64,000 nucleotides of DNA from Burkholderia stabilis (GTDB lineage: Bacteria > Pseudomonadota > Gammaproteobacteria > Burkholderiales > Burkholderiaceae), in contig NZ_CP016443.1 of assembly GCF_001742165.1 (NCBI RefSeq), positions 3,038,001 through 3,102,000 of the forward strand. Direction: 5' to 3'. Of the stretch, positions 25,990 through 35,133 are shown one piece after another; within the stretch, counting starts at the first letter, position 1, and every line of letters starts with the position of its first letter. A program made the position numbers and the translations under genes. The notes under the pieces are model-generated. The model saw only the letters and a list, made by a program, of their open reading frames with translations. It had not been told where the DNA came from and made no database searches.

Positions 25990-28089
25990 TCATGCTATGT
26001 CATCTCCAGGGTAGCCGCTGCTGCCGGTGTCCGGCGGGCACAGGCGTGATTCGAGCCAATGCAAACCTTCAGCAATATAGCTAGGTACAGTCCATTCCTC
26101 GGCGTACGCCAATATGTCCATGGCAAAGTCGGTCTTCTTGAAGCTGTCCGAGCGGATTCGATCATAGACGTCCTGATAAGCGTCGTTGAGAGTGGCAGGA
26201 ATGGGAATGCCGATCGAGAGCCTGCCGGAACGGAACAGCCCAAAATTCTCGTAGACAATTGCCTCCTCCAAGGTGCGCGGGCGAAGCGTCTGCGTGACTG
26301 AGCCGTCGGTCACTAGGACATCCGTCTGGAACGCGATGCAACGGTCCTTTCCGACATGCCGTTTATCGCGTTGGGTCAAAGCCATCAGGCCAGCTATGGT
26401 TGTTTGATCACAGAATTTCTTGAGGGATGCGTTGGAAGTCCGTGCACCGGCAACATCTGCCCGGCAGGCGCTCGGATAGCCTGTGGGCGTAACTGAATCG
26501 AGATCGGTGATGACGAGATAAGGGATTCGAAGAAAGCTAAGCAGGCCCTCGAAGCGGTGGCCGTAGGCACCACCCACCTCCAGAACCGTGAGATATGTGG
26601 TCCGCAGCCGCGTTGCGGCACTTTCGATCATAGCGGGCATAAGCAGTTTTTCGACAGCGCCCTCGACAAGAACAGTCGCATCGGCAAAGAACAAATCGCA
26701 GTGGGTCAAACGTAGATAGCGTTTAAGGAAAGCCAGCGACTCTGAGGGGGACACGAGCTTACCATCGATCGTTTCTGCTTCAGGTTGGAACGCACGAAGA
26801 CTGCTGACTTCGGACGCGTTTCGGATCCCGATCGCGGCGGTCTCTCCTTTGGTATGGCTGCGCCGAAAATAGCGAACCTTTTCGAAATCCACTGCCTCCA
26901 TGATGTGCGAGGAGTGGGTGGTGACGACTAGCTGCGGCACAAGATCGGGCTCGCCCGATGCCTCGGCAGACTGGTTGATTACTTGCCAAATATTGGAGAT
27001 AAAGGTCTGTTGGACTTGTGCGTGGAGGTGAACTTCGGGCTCCTCGATGAAGATCAGCAAGGTAAGCGGTCTATTCTCGACGGTCATCACCCATTGAGAA
27101 TGAAAATGCCTAGCTTGAATGGCCATGTAGATGAGGTTTTTGAAGCCGAGGCCATTGTATAGCTCGGGAAGCTCATGCTGTCGGTTCGGGTCGACGTAGA
27201 GCAACTCCGTGCTTCCGCGCAATGCGGTTTCCGGACTAAGGGATGAGACGATTCGCAGTTCACGATCATTAATTGACGGGACTCCGAGGCGCTTGATAAG
27301 ACTAATCAGCGGTTCAAATTGTTTTGCGTAGTGATCGGTCAGTTGTTTGTTGTTTTCGTCGATCACACTGTGCGCATCGGCTGCGGGGCCAGCCTGTTCG
27401 AGATTCTTTCGGTAAAAGGCCGAAAACGCGGATGACAGCCGGTTGCTTCGGCTACTGTCGTCGTCGTTGATGTTGCGCTGAGCGTCGACGAATTCTACCT
27501 TTATAAGATGCTTTAGAAGCCGCTTGCCTTCCTCTGAGTCAAGTTCGTCGGCCATGATCTCAGGCGGAGCTCCAGTCTCAGATTGCTCGTCAAGCGAAAA
27601 ATAGCGGGTCGTGCAGTGGCGTCCAAGATTCCCTTCGAGAGCCAGATATTGCGATAGCGCCTTGACACGTGTCCCATCCTTCTGTTTTGGATAGGCGGCA
27701 TCATAACTCTCGCGCAGTTTCTTTACGTCTGCGATTTCATAGGACAGTCGGATACCGACTCGGGTGAAATCCGATAGCTTGGGAAGCAGCGTGAAAACCC
27801 TACCGAAGGCGATGCTTTCCGGATCTATGGAGAACCATAGATCAAGACTAATTTTAGGAAGTCGCTCTGCATCTCCGGTGGTGATAAATGCATCAAAATC
27901 GATCATCCGTGCAACCGAGAAATCGTGTATCTTGAAATCACGTCCCCCGAGGAAGCAGCGAAATATTGCAGTGGCAGACGTCTTGCCGCTATTGTTTGGT
28001 CCAACAAAGATTGTTTCGCGCTCTTCGATGTCAATTTTAACATCCTCGAGTCGCCTAAAATTTCGTATGGCGATGCCGCTGATCTTCAT
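25990..28089 (-). CDS. OLD-family ATP-dependent endonuclease (AAA + TOPRIM)
   Basis: 699 residues. N-terminal SMC-like ATPase: IRNFRRLEDVKI, Walker A GPNNSGKTS at about 30-38, and Walker B LLIFIEEPEVHLHAQ with the downstream TTHSSHIM switch His. C-terminal TOPRIM nuclease: VLVEGAVEKLLMPAMI supplies the metal-binding Glu and YLVITDLDSVTP the DxD. This is the OLD (overcoming lysogenization defect) arrangement also found in Gabija GajA. No UvrD-type helicase (GajB) is adjacent, so it resembles the single-gene class 1 type, or its partner was lost beside the IS3 element 36 bp from its 3' end. AAGG lies before the ATG. Probable phage-defence gene. Confidence 0.88.
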   Translation of the reverse strand: MKISGIAIRNFRRLEDVKIDIEERETIFVGPNNSGKTSATAIFRCFLGGRDFKIHDFSVARMIDFDAFITTGDAERLPKISLDLWFSIDPESIAFGRVFTLLPKLSDFTRVGIRLSYEIADVKKLRESYDAAYPKQKDGTRVKALSQYLALEGNLGRHCTTRYFSLDEQSETGAPPEIMADELDSEEGKRLLKHLIKVEFVDAQRNINDDDSSRSNRLSSAFSAFYRKNLEQAGPAADAHSVIDENNKQLTDHYAKQFEPLISLIKRLGVPSINDRELRIVSSLSPETALRGSTELLYVDPNRQHELPELYNGLGFKNLIYMAIQARHFHSQWVMTVENRPLTLLIFIEEPEVHLHAQVQQTFISNIWQVINQSAEASGEPDLVPQLVVTTHSSHIMEAVDFEKVRYFRRSHTKGETAAIGIRNASEVSSLRAFQPEAETIDGKLVSPSESLAFLKRYLRLTHCDLFFADATVLVEGAVEKLLMPAMIESAATRLRTTYLTVLEVGGAYGHRFEGLLSFLRIPYLVITDLDSVTPTGYPSACRADVAGARTSNASLKKFCDQTTIAGLMALTQRDKRHVGKDRCIAFQTDVLVTDGSVTQTLRPRTLEEAIVYENFGLFRSGRLSIGIPIPATLNDAYQDVYDRIRSDSFKKTDFAMDILAYAEEWTVPSYIAEGLHWLESRLCPPDTGSSGYPGDDIA

Positions 28090-28653
28090 AAATCAACCTT
28101 TAAACACGTAAATCGACAAAAATCGCCCATGCTGCGATCTATCGTTCACTATCGATGAAATTAAGGTGGCAACCAGTTGGATGAGCAGAGACTACCTTGA
28201 TCGAAGGATGGTCATCATGCGTGTGGCAAATGTGCCGTATTGGGTGGTAATCAAGATGTGATCCCCGGTTTATTGTATTGACTAGCAGTGTGCCATTATT
28301 CGATTGGTTGGCGCAATAAGATAAATCGTTATTGACACATTGTATTCGAGTCGTGGATCCGTGGAGAATTACAGATCGGTCCGCCAGTTTTTGAGATTAG
28401 AAGGGCACAAGGATCGCCAAATTACTGACCTGCAACATGAGCCCATATCACGCGCGCCCCTATACCTAACAGCCAGTCCCCCTCAATTCCCCATTTCTGA
28501 GATGCCAGCGCGACTACACTGGTCATGAAGCCTTGCTTCTCGCCCATCGGAGTAGTCCGCAGCACCCTTCGCCCCGATGGTCGAAAGAAATCGTCTTGCC
28601 CAACAAGACACAGCGAAGGGGAGAAATAAGAGGGGAAATCCAAGGCAACAAAA
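28090..28653. other. AT-rich intergenic region of the island
   Basis: 564 bp with no supported gene. The first 300 bp are AT-rich and must hold the promoter of the leftward OLD-family gene. The rest rises in GC and precedes the hairpin leader of the SymE-like gene. Several short frames on both strands have no ribosome site or recognisable domain. Confidence 0.5.
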
Positions 28654-28691
28654 AGCGCGGGCCGTATGGGCTGCAACCCATACGACCCGCT
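28654..28691 (+). promoter_or_regulatory. strong hairpin in the leader of the SymE-like gene
   Basis: GGGCCGTATGGG, loop CTGCAA, CCCATACGACCC, extended on both sides by AGCGC and GCT. The only imperfection is a G-U-type change and one bulge. It lies 32 bp before the ATG. SymE toxins are controlled by an antisense RNA over the 5' leader, so this may be the control element or the terminator hairpin of such an RNA read from the other strand. That is inference. Confidence 0.5.
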
Positions 28692-28722
28692 GACCACAAC
28701 CAACTCGTCACAGGAGTCGGAA

Positions 28723-29019
28723 ATGGCTGACGCCAATATTAAGTCACGTCGCAAGAAGAACAAACCGGTAGATATGAAGAAGATGTTTGAGTTGGTCCTC
28801 CGCAACTACCCGGACCTTCCCAAGCGTGGCTGGCCGTATCTGCCATGGATGCAGGCCATTGATATCGACTTCAAGATCTTTGGATTCCAACCGGGCGACC
28901 GTGTCTACCTCAGCGTGAACTACGACACGCGGCAAATAACGATCACGCCAGACCACAGCCAGCTTGCGCTGCGAGAGCAGCCGTACCATGACGAGGACCG
29001 GCAAGACCCGTTTGCTTAA
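28723..29019 (+). CDS. SymE-like type I toxin (SpoVT/AbrB-like fold)
   Basis: 98 residues from ATG 28723, chosen because AGGAG lies six bases before it. A basic N-terminus (KSRRKKNKPVD) is followed by LPWMQAIDIDFKIFGFQPGDRVYLSVNYDTRQITITPD, which matches the SymE pattern of a tryptophan/leucine turn, GF-x-PGD-x-V and a final I-x-ITP strand. SymE of E. coli is an SOS-induced toxic RNA-binding or nucleoid-condensing protein. Here the island position next to an OLD-type nuclease suits a toxin or defence accessory. A plain AbrB-like antitoxin fold cannot be ruled out. Confidence 0.65.
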   Translation: MADANIKSRRKKNKPVDMKKMFELVLRNYPDLPKRGWPYLPWMQAIDIDFKIFGFQPGDRVYLSVNYDTRQITITPDHSQLALREQPYHDEDRQDPFA

Positions 29020-29264
29020 AGCTCAAGCGCCGCTTGATGCGGCGCGCGCGAACTGACTCCAGGTTTTGCACGAACGCGACTGACCGCCGGGGCGTTATCG
29101 CCCTGGCCATCGCCGCGAATGTTGCGATTCGCACCGACAGCCACCTTCAACAATTGTCACGATCGCATCGCGTGTGCCAAAGCGATCGAACGGATTCGCT
29201 TCACTCGAAGGCATCCGGATTCAACCGACGGCCCGAATGTCCGCAAGAATTCGCGAACGACGCC

Positions 29265-30505
29265 TCAACGCCCACCGTCCCGCGCTTTCACGACCTTCCC
29301 ACGCTGAAGCACAAACGCAACCTGCTCACCTTCACCCGAAACGACGCCGATATCATCGAGCGGGTTTCCATCGAGCACGGCCATATCGGCGATCGCACCA
29401 GCGGCAACAACCCCCAGTTGCCCAGCCATGTTGACGATCTCCGCCGCCACAGTCGTCGCTGACCTGAGCGCTTCCAGATTCCCGAGCACTTCCGCCCGAA
29501 TCCGAAACTCGCCGGACTGAAACGTGTGCATTTCCCCAAGCAGATCCGACCCGAACCCCATCTTCACACCGGCCTTCGAATAAATCTCCAGCGATTCTCG
29601 TCCCTTCTGCTGCACGGAAGCCACCTTCGCAACGGAGTCAGCCGGCATCCCGAACTCCGCGCCATGTTTGGCAAGTGCGTCATAAGTCACAAGCGTAGGC
29701 ACCACAAACGCCCCATGCTCATGCATAAGCTTCGCCGCCGCCTCGTCCACAAGATTCCCGTGCTCGATCGTCCTCACGCCACATCGCACAGCCCGCGCAA
29801 TCGCCCGCCCCGTATACGCATGCGCCATCACATAAGTATTCGCGGCTTCAGCCTCATCAACGATCGCCCGAATCTCATCCTCCGAATACTGCGTGTTCGC
29901 AATCGGATCGGTCGGCGAAGCAACCCCACCTGAAGCCATGATCTTGATCTGCGTCGCGCCTTTCTGAATCTCCTCACGCACGGCGAGCCTTACCCCTTCA
30001 ACCCCATCCACCACCCGCGCAATCGCCCCCGTCCTGAAACAGCAAGAGCAGGGCTCCAGCAAATCCCCCGAGGCCGAAAATCCCCGTGCCCGCCGGTCTG
30101 CGACAACGCTTTCCCCGACGGAAAAATCCTCGGCCCTGAAACCAGCCCCGTCTCGACCGCCTGCATCAACGCCCAATCCGCGCCACCCGCATCCCGCACG
30201 CTGGTAAACCCACGCGACAACATCGCATCGAGAATCGGCAACGACCGAATCGCCGCGAGAATATTCGGCTGCGTTGCATTCGCCCCGAGATTCGCATTCG
30301 AAGCCAGCACATGCACATGGCAATCGATGAACCCCGGCATCACGGTCTTGCCACGCACATCGATCACCTGCGCATTCGGCAAATCCACCGGCCGATCGGT
30401 GACTTCGACGATCCGCTCGCCTTCGATCACGACATGATGATGTTCGAGCAACACGCCTCGTTCGAGGTCGAGGACGTTGCCGCCTTGAAGCACGGTAATG
30501 GTCAT
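29265..30505 (-). pseudogene. metal-dependent amidohydrolase, frameshifted
   Basis: Reads as two frames of one protein of about 413 residues. The first (30505 to about 30066) has MTITVLQGGNVLDLERGVLL, the metal motif DCHVHV and RGFTSVRDAGG; the second (to 29265) has QIKIMASGG with the bridging Lys, MAHAYT, IEHGNLVD, GFGSDLLG and the usual DMAVLDGNPLDDI tail. The join RPRG/DLLEPCSCC needs one more G in the run at 30065-30069 (read as C on the plus strand). It is therefore either a one-base deletion or a sequencing error. The family comprises prolidase/imidazolonepropionase-like hydrolases; the substrate is unknown. Twelve bp behind the transporter gene, so one operon. Confidence 0.85.
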
Positions 30506-30517
30506 GGAGAAATATCC

Positions 30518-31834
30518 TTATCGAGTCATGGAGGCAGCGAGCTTCGCATCCTTCACGAAACGCGTTCCGACGAAGCTGACGGCCGCCGCGAGGATCACGT
30601 AGAAGGCGGGCGCCATGTTGCTGCCCGTGCGGGCGATGAGCCACGTGATCAGGAACGGCGCGAACCCGCCGAAGATCGTCACCGCGAAGTTGTACGCAAC
30701 GGAAAGCCCGGTCGACAGCACCTTGGTCGGGAACAGCTCCGCGAACGCCGCGAGGATGGGCCCCGTATAGGTCGCGATCAGCACGCCGAACACGGCCTGA
30801 AACACGATCAGCGACGTGAACCCGGGCGCATGGTTGATCCACGCGAACATCGGCCACGTGAGCACGAGGATCGCGAGCGCCGAGCCGGACAGGAACACGC
30901 GCCGTCCCCACACGTCGGCGAGCCGGCCGACGATCGGCGAGCAGCACATGATCATCAGCCCGCCGACCATGCCGGCCGCGAAGCCGGTCGATTGCGGCAG
31001 ATGCAGCGTGCGTACGGAATAGGTCGGCATGTAGAACAGCAGCACGTAGGTGCAGACGGTCCACAGGATGACCATCGAAAAACTCGCGAACGTTTCGCGC
31101 GGGTAGGTGGACAGCACTTCCTTCAGCGGCGAGCTTTCCTTCGCCTGCGATTCGACGGCGCTGAACGCGGGCGTCTCGTCGATATGGCTGCGGATGAAGT
31201 AGCCAACCGGCCCGACGATGATCCCGAGCAGGAACGGCAGCCGCCAGCCCCAGCTATGCAGCGCCTGTGTGTCGAGCGACGTCGTGACGAACGTGCCGGT
31301 CGCGGCGCCGAGCAGCACTGCGAAGCCGATGCTCGACTGGATCCAGCTCGAGTAATACGCGCGCTTCTCCGGCGGCGCGTATTCGGTGAGGAACGCGGTG
31401 GCGCCGCCCATTTCGCCGCCGGCCGAGAAGCCTTGCAGCAGCCGCGCGACGACGATCAGCAGAGGCGCGGCGATGCCGGCCTGTTCGTAGGTCGGCGCGA
31501 TCCCGATGAGCGCCGTGCCGGCAGCCATCAGCAGAATGGTGAGCGACAGCGCGGCCTTGCGCCCGACCTTGTCGGCATAGACGCCGAGCACGATGCCGCC
31601 CACCGGCCGCATGAAGAAACCGACGCCGAACGTCGCGACGGTGAGCAGCACGGAAGTGAGTTCGTTGCCGGTCGGAAAGAACAGCTTAGCGATGATGACC
31701 GCGAAGAAGCTGTAGACGGTGAAGTCGAACCATTCGAGACCGTTGCCGATCACGGTCGCGACGATGGCGCGACGGCGTTGCTGCGCCGCCGCATCGACGG
31801 CAGGCGCGGCGCGCGGGGAAAGCGTTCCTTGCAT
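30518..31834 (-). CDS. MFS transporter, metabolite:H+ symporter type
   Basis: 438 residues, 12 hydrophobic segments. The MHS-subfamily signature appears as NGLEWFDFTVYSFFA near residue 30 and as DKVGRKAALSLTI, followed by RLLQGFSAGGEMGGATAFLTEYAP, typical of citrate, shikimate and proline/betaine symporters. Sits directly upstream of the amidohydrolase gene and probably imports its substrate. A LysR-type gene lies just upstream on the same strand. Confidence 0.9.
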   Translation of the reverse strand: MQGTLSPRAAPAVDAAAQQRRRAIVATVIGNGLEWFDFTVYSFFAVIIAKLFFPTGNELTSVLLTVATFGVGFFMRPVGGIVLGVYADKVGRKAALSLTILLMAAGTALIGIAPTYEQAGIAAPLLIVVARLLQGFSAGGEMGGATAFLTEYAPPEKRAYYSSWIQSSIGFAVLLGAATGTFVTTSLDTQALHSWGWRLPFLLGIIVGPVGYFIRSHIDETPAFSAVESQAKESSPLKEVLSTYPRETFASFSMVILWTVCTYVLLFYMPTYSVRTLHLPQSTGFAAGMVGGLMIMCCSPIVGRLADVWGRRVFLSGSALAILVLTWPMFAWINHAPGFTSLIVFQAVFGVLIATYTGPILAAFAELFPTKVLSTGLSVAYNFAVTIFGGFAPFLITWLIARTGSNMAPAFYVILAAAVSFVGTRFVKDAKLAASMTR

Positions 31835-31957
31835 GGTCTCTTCCTTTGTCAGAAGACGGGACGGCTGCCCCGCGTGAATCCCATGCTAAGGACAGCCGGA
31901 ATTTTTTCTGAAACGAAAGATTCGCATGCACGCATGCGCTGCACGCATGCGTCGCGC

Positions 31958-32869
31958 TCAGGGCGCGGTCTGCTTCTCCGCCTGTTCGAACAGCCAGCGC
32001 GTGAACAGGCGGGCGGCCTGGTTCTGCGCGCGGTCGTTGGGCGAGATCACGTAATAGCCGCCGCCGTGGCTCGCGGACGCTTCCGTCACGCGCACGAGCA
32101 GGCCGGCTTCGATGCATGCGTCGATCATGTAGCGCCAGCCGAGCGACACGCCCTGGCCGAGAATCGTCATCTGCACGATCTGCGGATAGGAGTTGATCGT
32201 GATGTTCTGCGGCTGCGCCTTCTGCCGGTCGACGTCGTTCATGTCGAACCACTCGGACCACGACATCCATTGGCGCTGCCCATCCTCGAGGCGCAACAGC
32301 GTTTCGTTCGCGAGATCGGCCGCGTCGAGCGTGCGGCCGGCGAGATAGCCGGGCGCGCAGACGGGAAAGACTTCCTCGTCGAACAGCCGGCGCGCGGTGT
32401 ATTCGGCCGGTGCTTGCTGGCGCACGTAGTAGACGCCGACGTCGAATTCCGCCGGCGACATCGACGCAAGCCCGTCGCGCACGATCAGGCGCAGCTTGAT
32501 GTTCGGATATGCGGTGCGAAAGTCCGGCAGCCGCGGCGTGAGCCACAGCAGCGCGACGCCGGACGAGCATGCGATCGTCAGTTCGAGGTCGCCGTACGGC
32601 TTCATCACGTCGTGCGTGGCTTCCGCGCATTGCGTGAGCAGGTGGTGGACCTGCGCCGCGTATTGCTCGCCGGCGATCGTCAGCCGCAGCGAACGGTGTT
32701 CGCGAACGAACAGCGAGCGGCCGAGGAATTCCTCGAGCTGCTGGATCTGGCGGCTGATTGCGCTTTGGGTGAGATGCAGTTCGGCGGCGGCTTTCGTGAA
32801 GCTCGCGTGTCGCACGGCGGCTTCGAACGCGACGAGGCACTGAAGGGGCGGCAGAGGCGTGATGCGCAT
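31958..32869 (-). CDS. LysR-family regulator (GcvA-like)
   Basis: 303 residues from the ATG at 32869 (MRITPLPPLQCLVAFEAAVRHASFTKAAAELHLTQSAISRQIQQLE), the usual start of GcvA-type proteins; a longer frame upstream is not supported. Helix-turn-helix at about residues 20-45, then the LysR effector domain. The nearest targets are the transporter and amidohydrolase genes in the same direction, 123 bp downstream. Confidence 0.9.
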   Translation of the reverse strand: MRITPLPPLQCLVAFEAAVRHASFTKAAAELHLTQSAISRQIQQLEEFLGRSLFVREHRSLRLTIAGEQYAAQVHHLLTQCAEATHDVMKPYGDLELTIACSSGVALLWLTPRLPDFRTAYPNIKLRLIVRDGLASMSPAEFDVGVYYVRQQAPAEYTARRLFDEEVFPVCAPGYLAGRTLDAADLANETLLRLEDGQRQWMSWSEWFDMNDVDRQKAQPQNITINSYPQIVQMTILGQGVSLGWRYMIDACIEAGLLVRVTEASASHGGGYYVISPNDRAQNQAARLFTRWLFEQAEKQTAP

Positions 32870-33051
32870 GGCGGGCAGGGAGTCGAGGATGCTGCCGACA
32901 TGATACGGGCGGATCGAAAGGAAATCACAAGGCGGGAAGGGCGCGGCCGGCCACCGTATTCGTGCGAAGATTGAGCGCAACGCGAGCGCGGCTGCGACTG
33001 CGATTGCGCCGGCCGAACGCTTGTCCCTTCTCTTTCCATCCCGCCAAACCC

Positions 33052-33954
33052 ATGGACCGCTTCGAAAGCATGTCTGTGTTCGTCGAGATCGTCAGCACCG
33101 GCAGTCTGACCACGGCGGCCGAGCGGCTCGGTTTGTCGCCGAGCATGGTCGGCAAGCATCTGAACGCGCTCGAAGCGCGTCTCGGTGTGAAGCTGCTTCA
33201 CCGCACCACACGGCGTCATCACCTGACCGAGGCGGGCGCGCTGTATCTGGAGCGTTGCCGCGACATCCTCGACCGGGTCGAGACGGCCGACGATGCGGCG
33301 TCGGCGCTCGGCGGCGATCCGGCCGGCCAACTGCGTATCGCGGCGCCGATCTCGTTCGGCGTCACGCAGCTCGCGCCGGCCGTCGCCGCTTTCCTCGCGC
33401 AGTATCCGCGTGTCGATATCGAACTCGTGCTGACGGACGCGGCGGTCGATCCGGTCGGCGACGGTATCGACCTCGCGTTCCGCATCGGGCCGCTGGCCGA
33501 TTCGTCGCTCGTCGCGCGGCCGTTGCAGTCGTATTACCGGATGGTCGTCTGCGCGGCGCCGGATTATCTCGCGCGGCGCGGGATACCCGCCGCGCCGCCG
33601 GATCTGCTGAATCACGATTGCCTGGGCCATACACGATGGGGGCCGCGCCATCCGTGGCGATTCGACGGACCCGACGGGCCGATCGAAGTCCCCGTCGCCT
33701 ACCGGTTGCGGGTCGACAGCGGCCCCGCGCTACGCGAGGCTGCGCTGGCCGGCGGCGGCGTGATCCTGCAGCCGCTCGGCCTGGTCAAGGCCGATCTCGA
33801 CGCCGGCCGGCTGCGTCTCCTGTTGGCCGAATACACGTCGCACGGTCGCGATTTCTACCTGCTCTACGCGCGCGATACCGGTGCGCCGGCCAAGCTCCGC
33901 GCGTTCATCGGGTTCGCGCTGGCGCATTTTGCGGTTCCGGCGTCGAAGCCTTGA
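33052..33954 (+). CDS. LysR-family regulator (DsdC/CrgA-like branch)
   Basis: 300 residues starting MDRFESMSVFVEIVSTGSLTTAAERLGLSPSMVGKHLNALEARLGVKLLHRTTRR, typical of the large YafC/DsdC-like LysR group. Divergent from the previous LysR gene with 182 bp between. Its 3' end overlaps by 50 bp the convergent carboxymuconolactone-decarboxylase-like gene, which may be its target. Confidence 0.9.
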   Translation: MDRFESMSVFVEIVSTGSLTTAAERLGLSPSMVGKHLNALEARLGVKLLHRTTRRHHLTEAGALYLERCRDILDRVETADDAASALGGDPAGQLRIAAPISFGVTQLAPAVAAFLAQYPRVDIELVLTDAAVDPVGDGIDLAFRIGPLADSSLVARPLQSYYRMVVCAAPDYLARRGIPAAPPDLLNHDCLGHTRWGPRHPWRFDGPDGPIEVPVAYRLRVDSGPALREAALAGGGVILQPLGLVKADLDAGRLRLLLAEYTSHGRDFYLLYARDTGAPAKLRAFIGFALAHFAVPASKP

Positions 33955-34359
33955 GCCCGTTGGCGTCAGGCGACGCGGCAAAAACTTCCGCCACGACGCC
34001 CAGTGCGTTGTTCACGGCGGCGCCGCCTGCGTAGAACAACGTCTGCAGGATCGTCTCGACGATCTGCTCTCGCGTCGCACCCGCGACCAGCGCGGCCTCG
34101 ACGTGCGCGCGCAATTGCGGCAACGCGTACCCGAGCGTCACGCAACTGGCGATCACGACCAGTTCGCGCGTTGCCAGGTCGAGCCCGGGCCGGTCGAGCA
34201 CGCCGGCGAACGCCCACTGCATCGTCATCGTCAGGAAGTCCGGGCAGAGGGTTTCGCGCGATTCGGCGAGATCCTTGCCGCTGTGCGCGCCGTGCAGGCG
34301 CTCGAACAAGGCGAGACCGCGGGCATAGGTATCGTCGCGGGGAGAAGGGGCTGCGTCAT
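33905..34359 (-). CDS. carboxymuconolactone decarboxylase family protein, possible 5' frameshift
   Basis: The coding frame contains LATRELVVIASCVTLGYALPQLRAHVEAALVAGATREQIVETILQTLFYAG, the AhpD/CMD core, and the segment DDTYARGLALFERLHGAH usual near the start of gamma-carboxymuconolactone-decarboxylase-like proteins. That frame stays open to 34561 without a good start. The ATG at 34359 with GAGG six bases before it opens MTQPL in another frame; one extra C in the run at 34347-34350 would give MTQPPSPRDDTYARG. So the gene probably starts at 34359 and carries a one-base deletion or a sequencing error. The C-terminal 50 bp overlap the convergent LysR gene. Confidence 0.75.
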
Positions 34360-34578
34360 CGTTGACCTCGTCGTGAAGGGCCGAAATGCCGGCGGACAGA
34401 CGCAGTGTGGCGGGACGGCCCGCATTGAAAAACACCGGTTCGGTCGGTTCATTTCCCACCGGGAGTGTGGAATGCGGGCGGCCGCGGCCGGCGATTCGCG
34501 GCAGTTCGACGGGGGCACTCGTCGCTGCGCCGCATTCGTGCGAAGATCGACCGAAAATCACACTCGCCCGAGCACGAC

Positions 34579-35040
34579 GTGACCCGATCGAACCCTGAGA
34601 GCAAACCGGCGGCCGGCCACCCGCCGTGGATGGCCATCGCGCTGGCCGAACTCGGCATCCGCCGCCATCCGGCCGGCAGCATCAACCCGCGCATCGTCGA
34701 ATACAACGACCAGACGAACCTGGTCGGCTACGACGACAAGATTTCCTGGTGCTCGTCATTCGTCAACTGGTGCATGACGCACGCCGGCATTCGCGGCACG
34801 GGCTCCGCGCTCGCGCGTTCGTGGCTCGAATGGGGCAGGCCGCTCGAGCGCCCGGTCTACGGCTGCATCGCGATCCTCACGCGCGACGATCCCGCGAGCT
34901 GGAAAGGGCACGTCGGGTTCTACCTGCGTCACGACGACGAGCACGTGCATCTGTTCGGCGGCAATCAACTGGAAGAAGTGCGCGAGCTGGCATACCCGCT
35001 GAACGAAGTGATCGGCTACCGCTGGCCCGACGCCCGATAA
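34579..35040 (+). CDS. TIGR02594-type CHAP/NlpC-like protein
   Basis: 153 residues from GTG 34579. PPWMAIALAELGIRRHPAGSINPRIVEY followed by ISWCSSFVNWCM (candidate catalytic Cys), SWLEWGRP, GHVGFYLRHDDEHVHLFGGNQ (His) matches the TIGR02594 family of small peptidase-fold proteins, often found with phage lysis or cell-wall functions. No signal peptide is seen. Divergent from the CMD-like gene. Role uncertain. Confidence 0.8.
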   Translation: MTRSNPESKPAAGHPPWMAIALAELGIRRHPAGSINPRIVEYNDQTNLVGYDDKISWCSSFVNWCMTHAGIRGTGSALARSWLEWGRPLERPVYGCIAILTRDDPASWKGHVGFYLRHDDEHVHLFGGNQLEEVRELAYPLNEVIGYRWPDAR

Positions 35041-35133
35041 CCGCGCCGCCACGGCGCACACGAAACGACGAACGCCGCGTTTTGATTGCGTTGTCGTCGG
35101 TCAAATGTCCGGGATCGTGCGGCTGACGAGCGG

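Noticed and set aside
28340..28720. Short frames of about 60-65 codons upstream of the SymE-like gene
   Set aside because: No ribosome sites, no recognisable composition or domain; regarded as chance frames.
29027..29045. GCGCCGC/GCGGCGC hairpin after the SymE-like gene
   Set aside because: Short stem without a T-run; it could terminate but is not distinguishable from background in GC-rich DNA.
30311..32974. Long plus-strand open frame opposite the transporter and LysR genes
   Set aside because: Composition (Arg, His, Glu, Asp-rich) is that of the antisense frame of GC-rich genes, and the minus strand holds well-recognised proteins.
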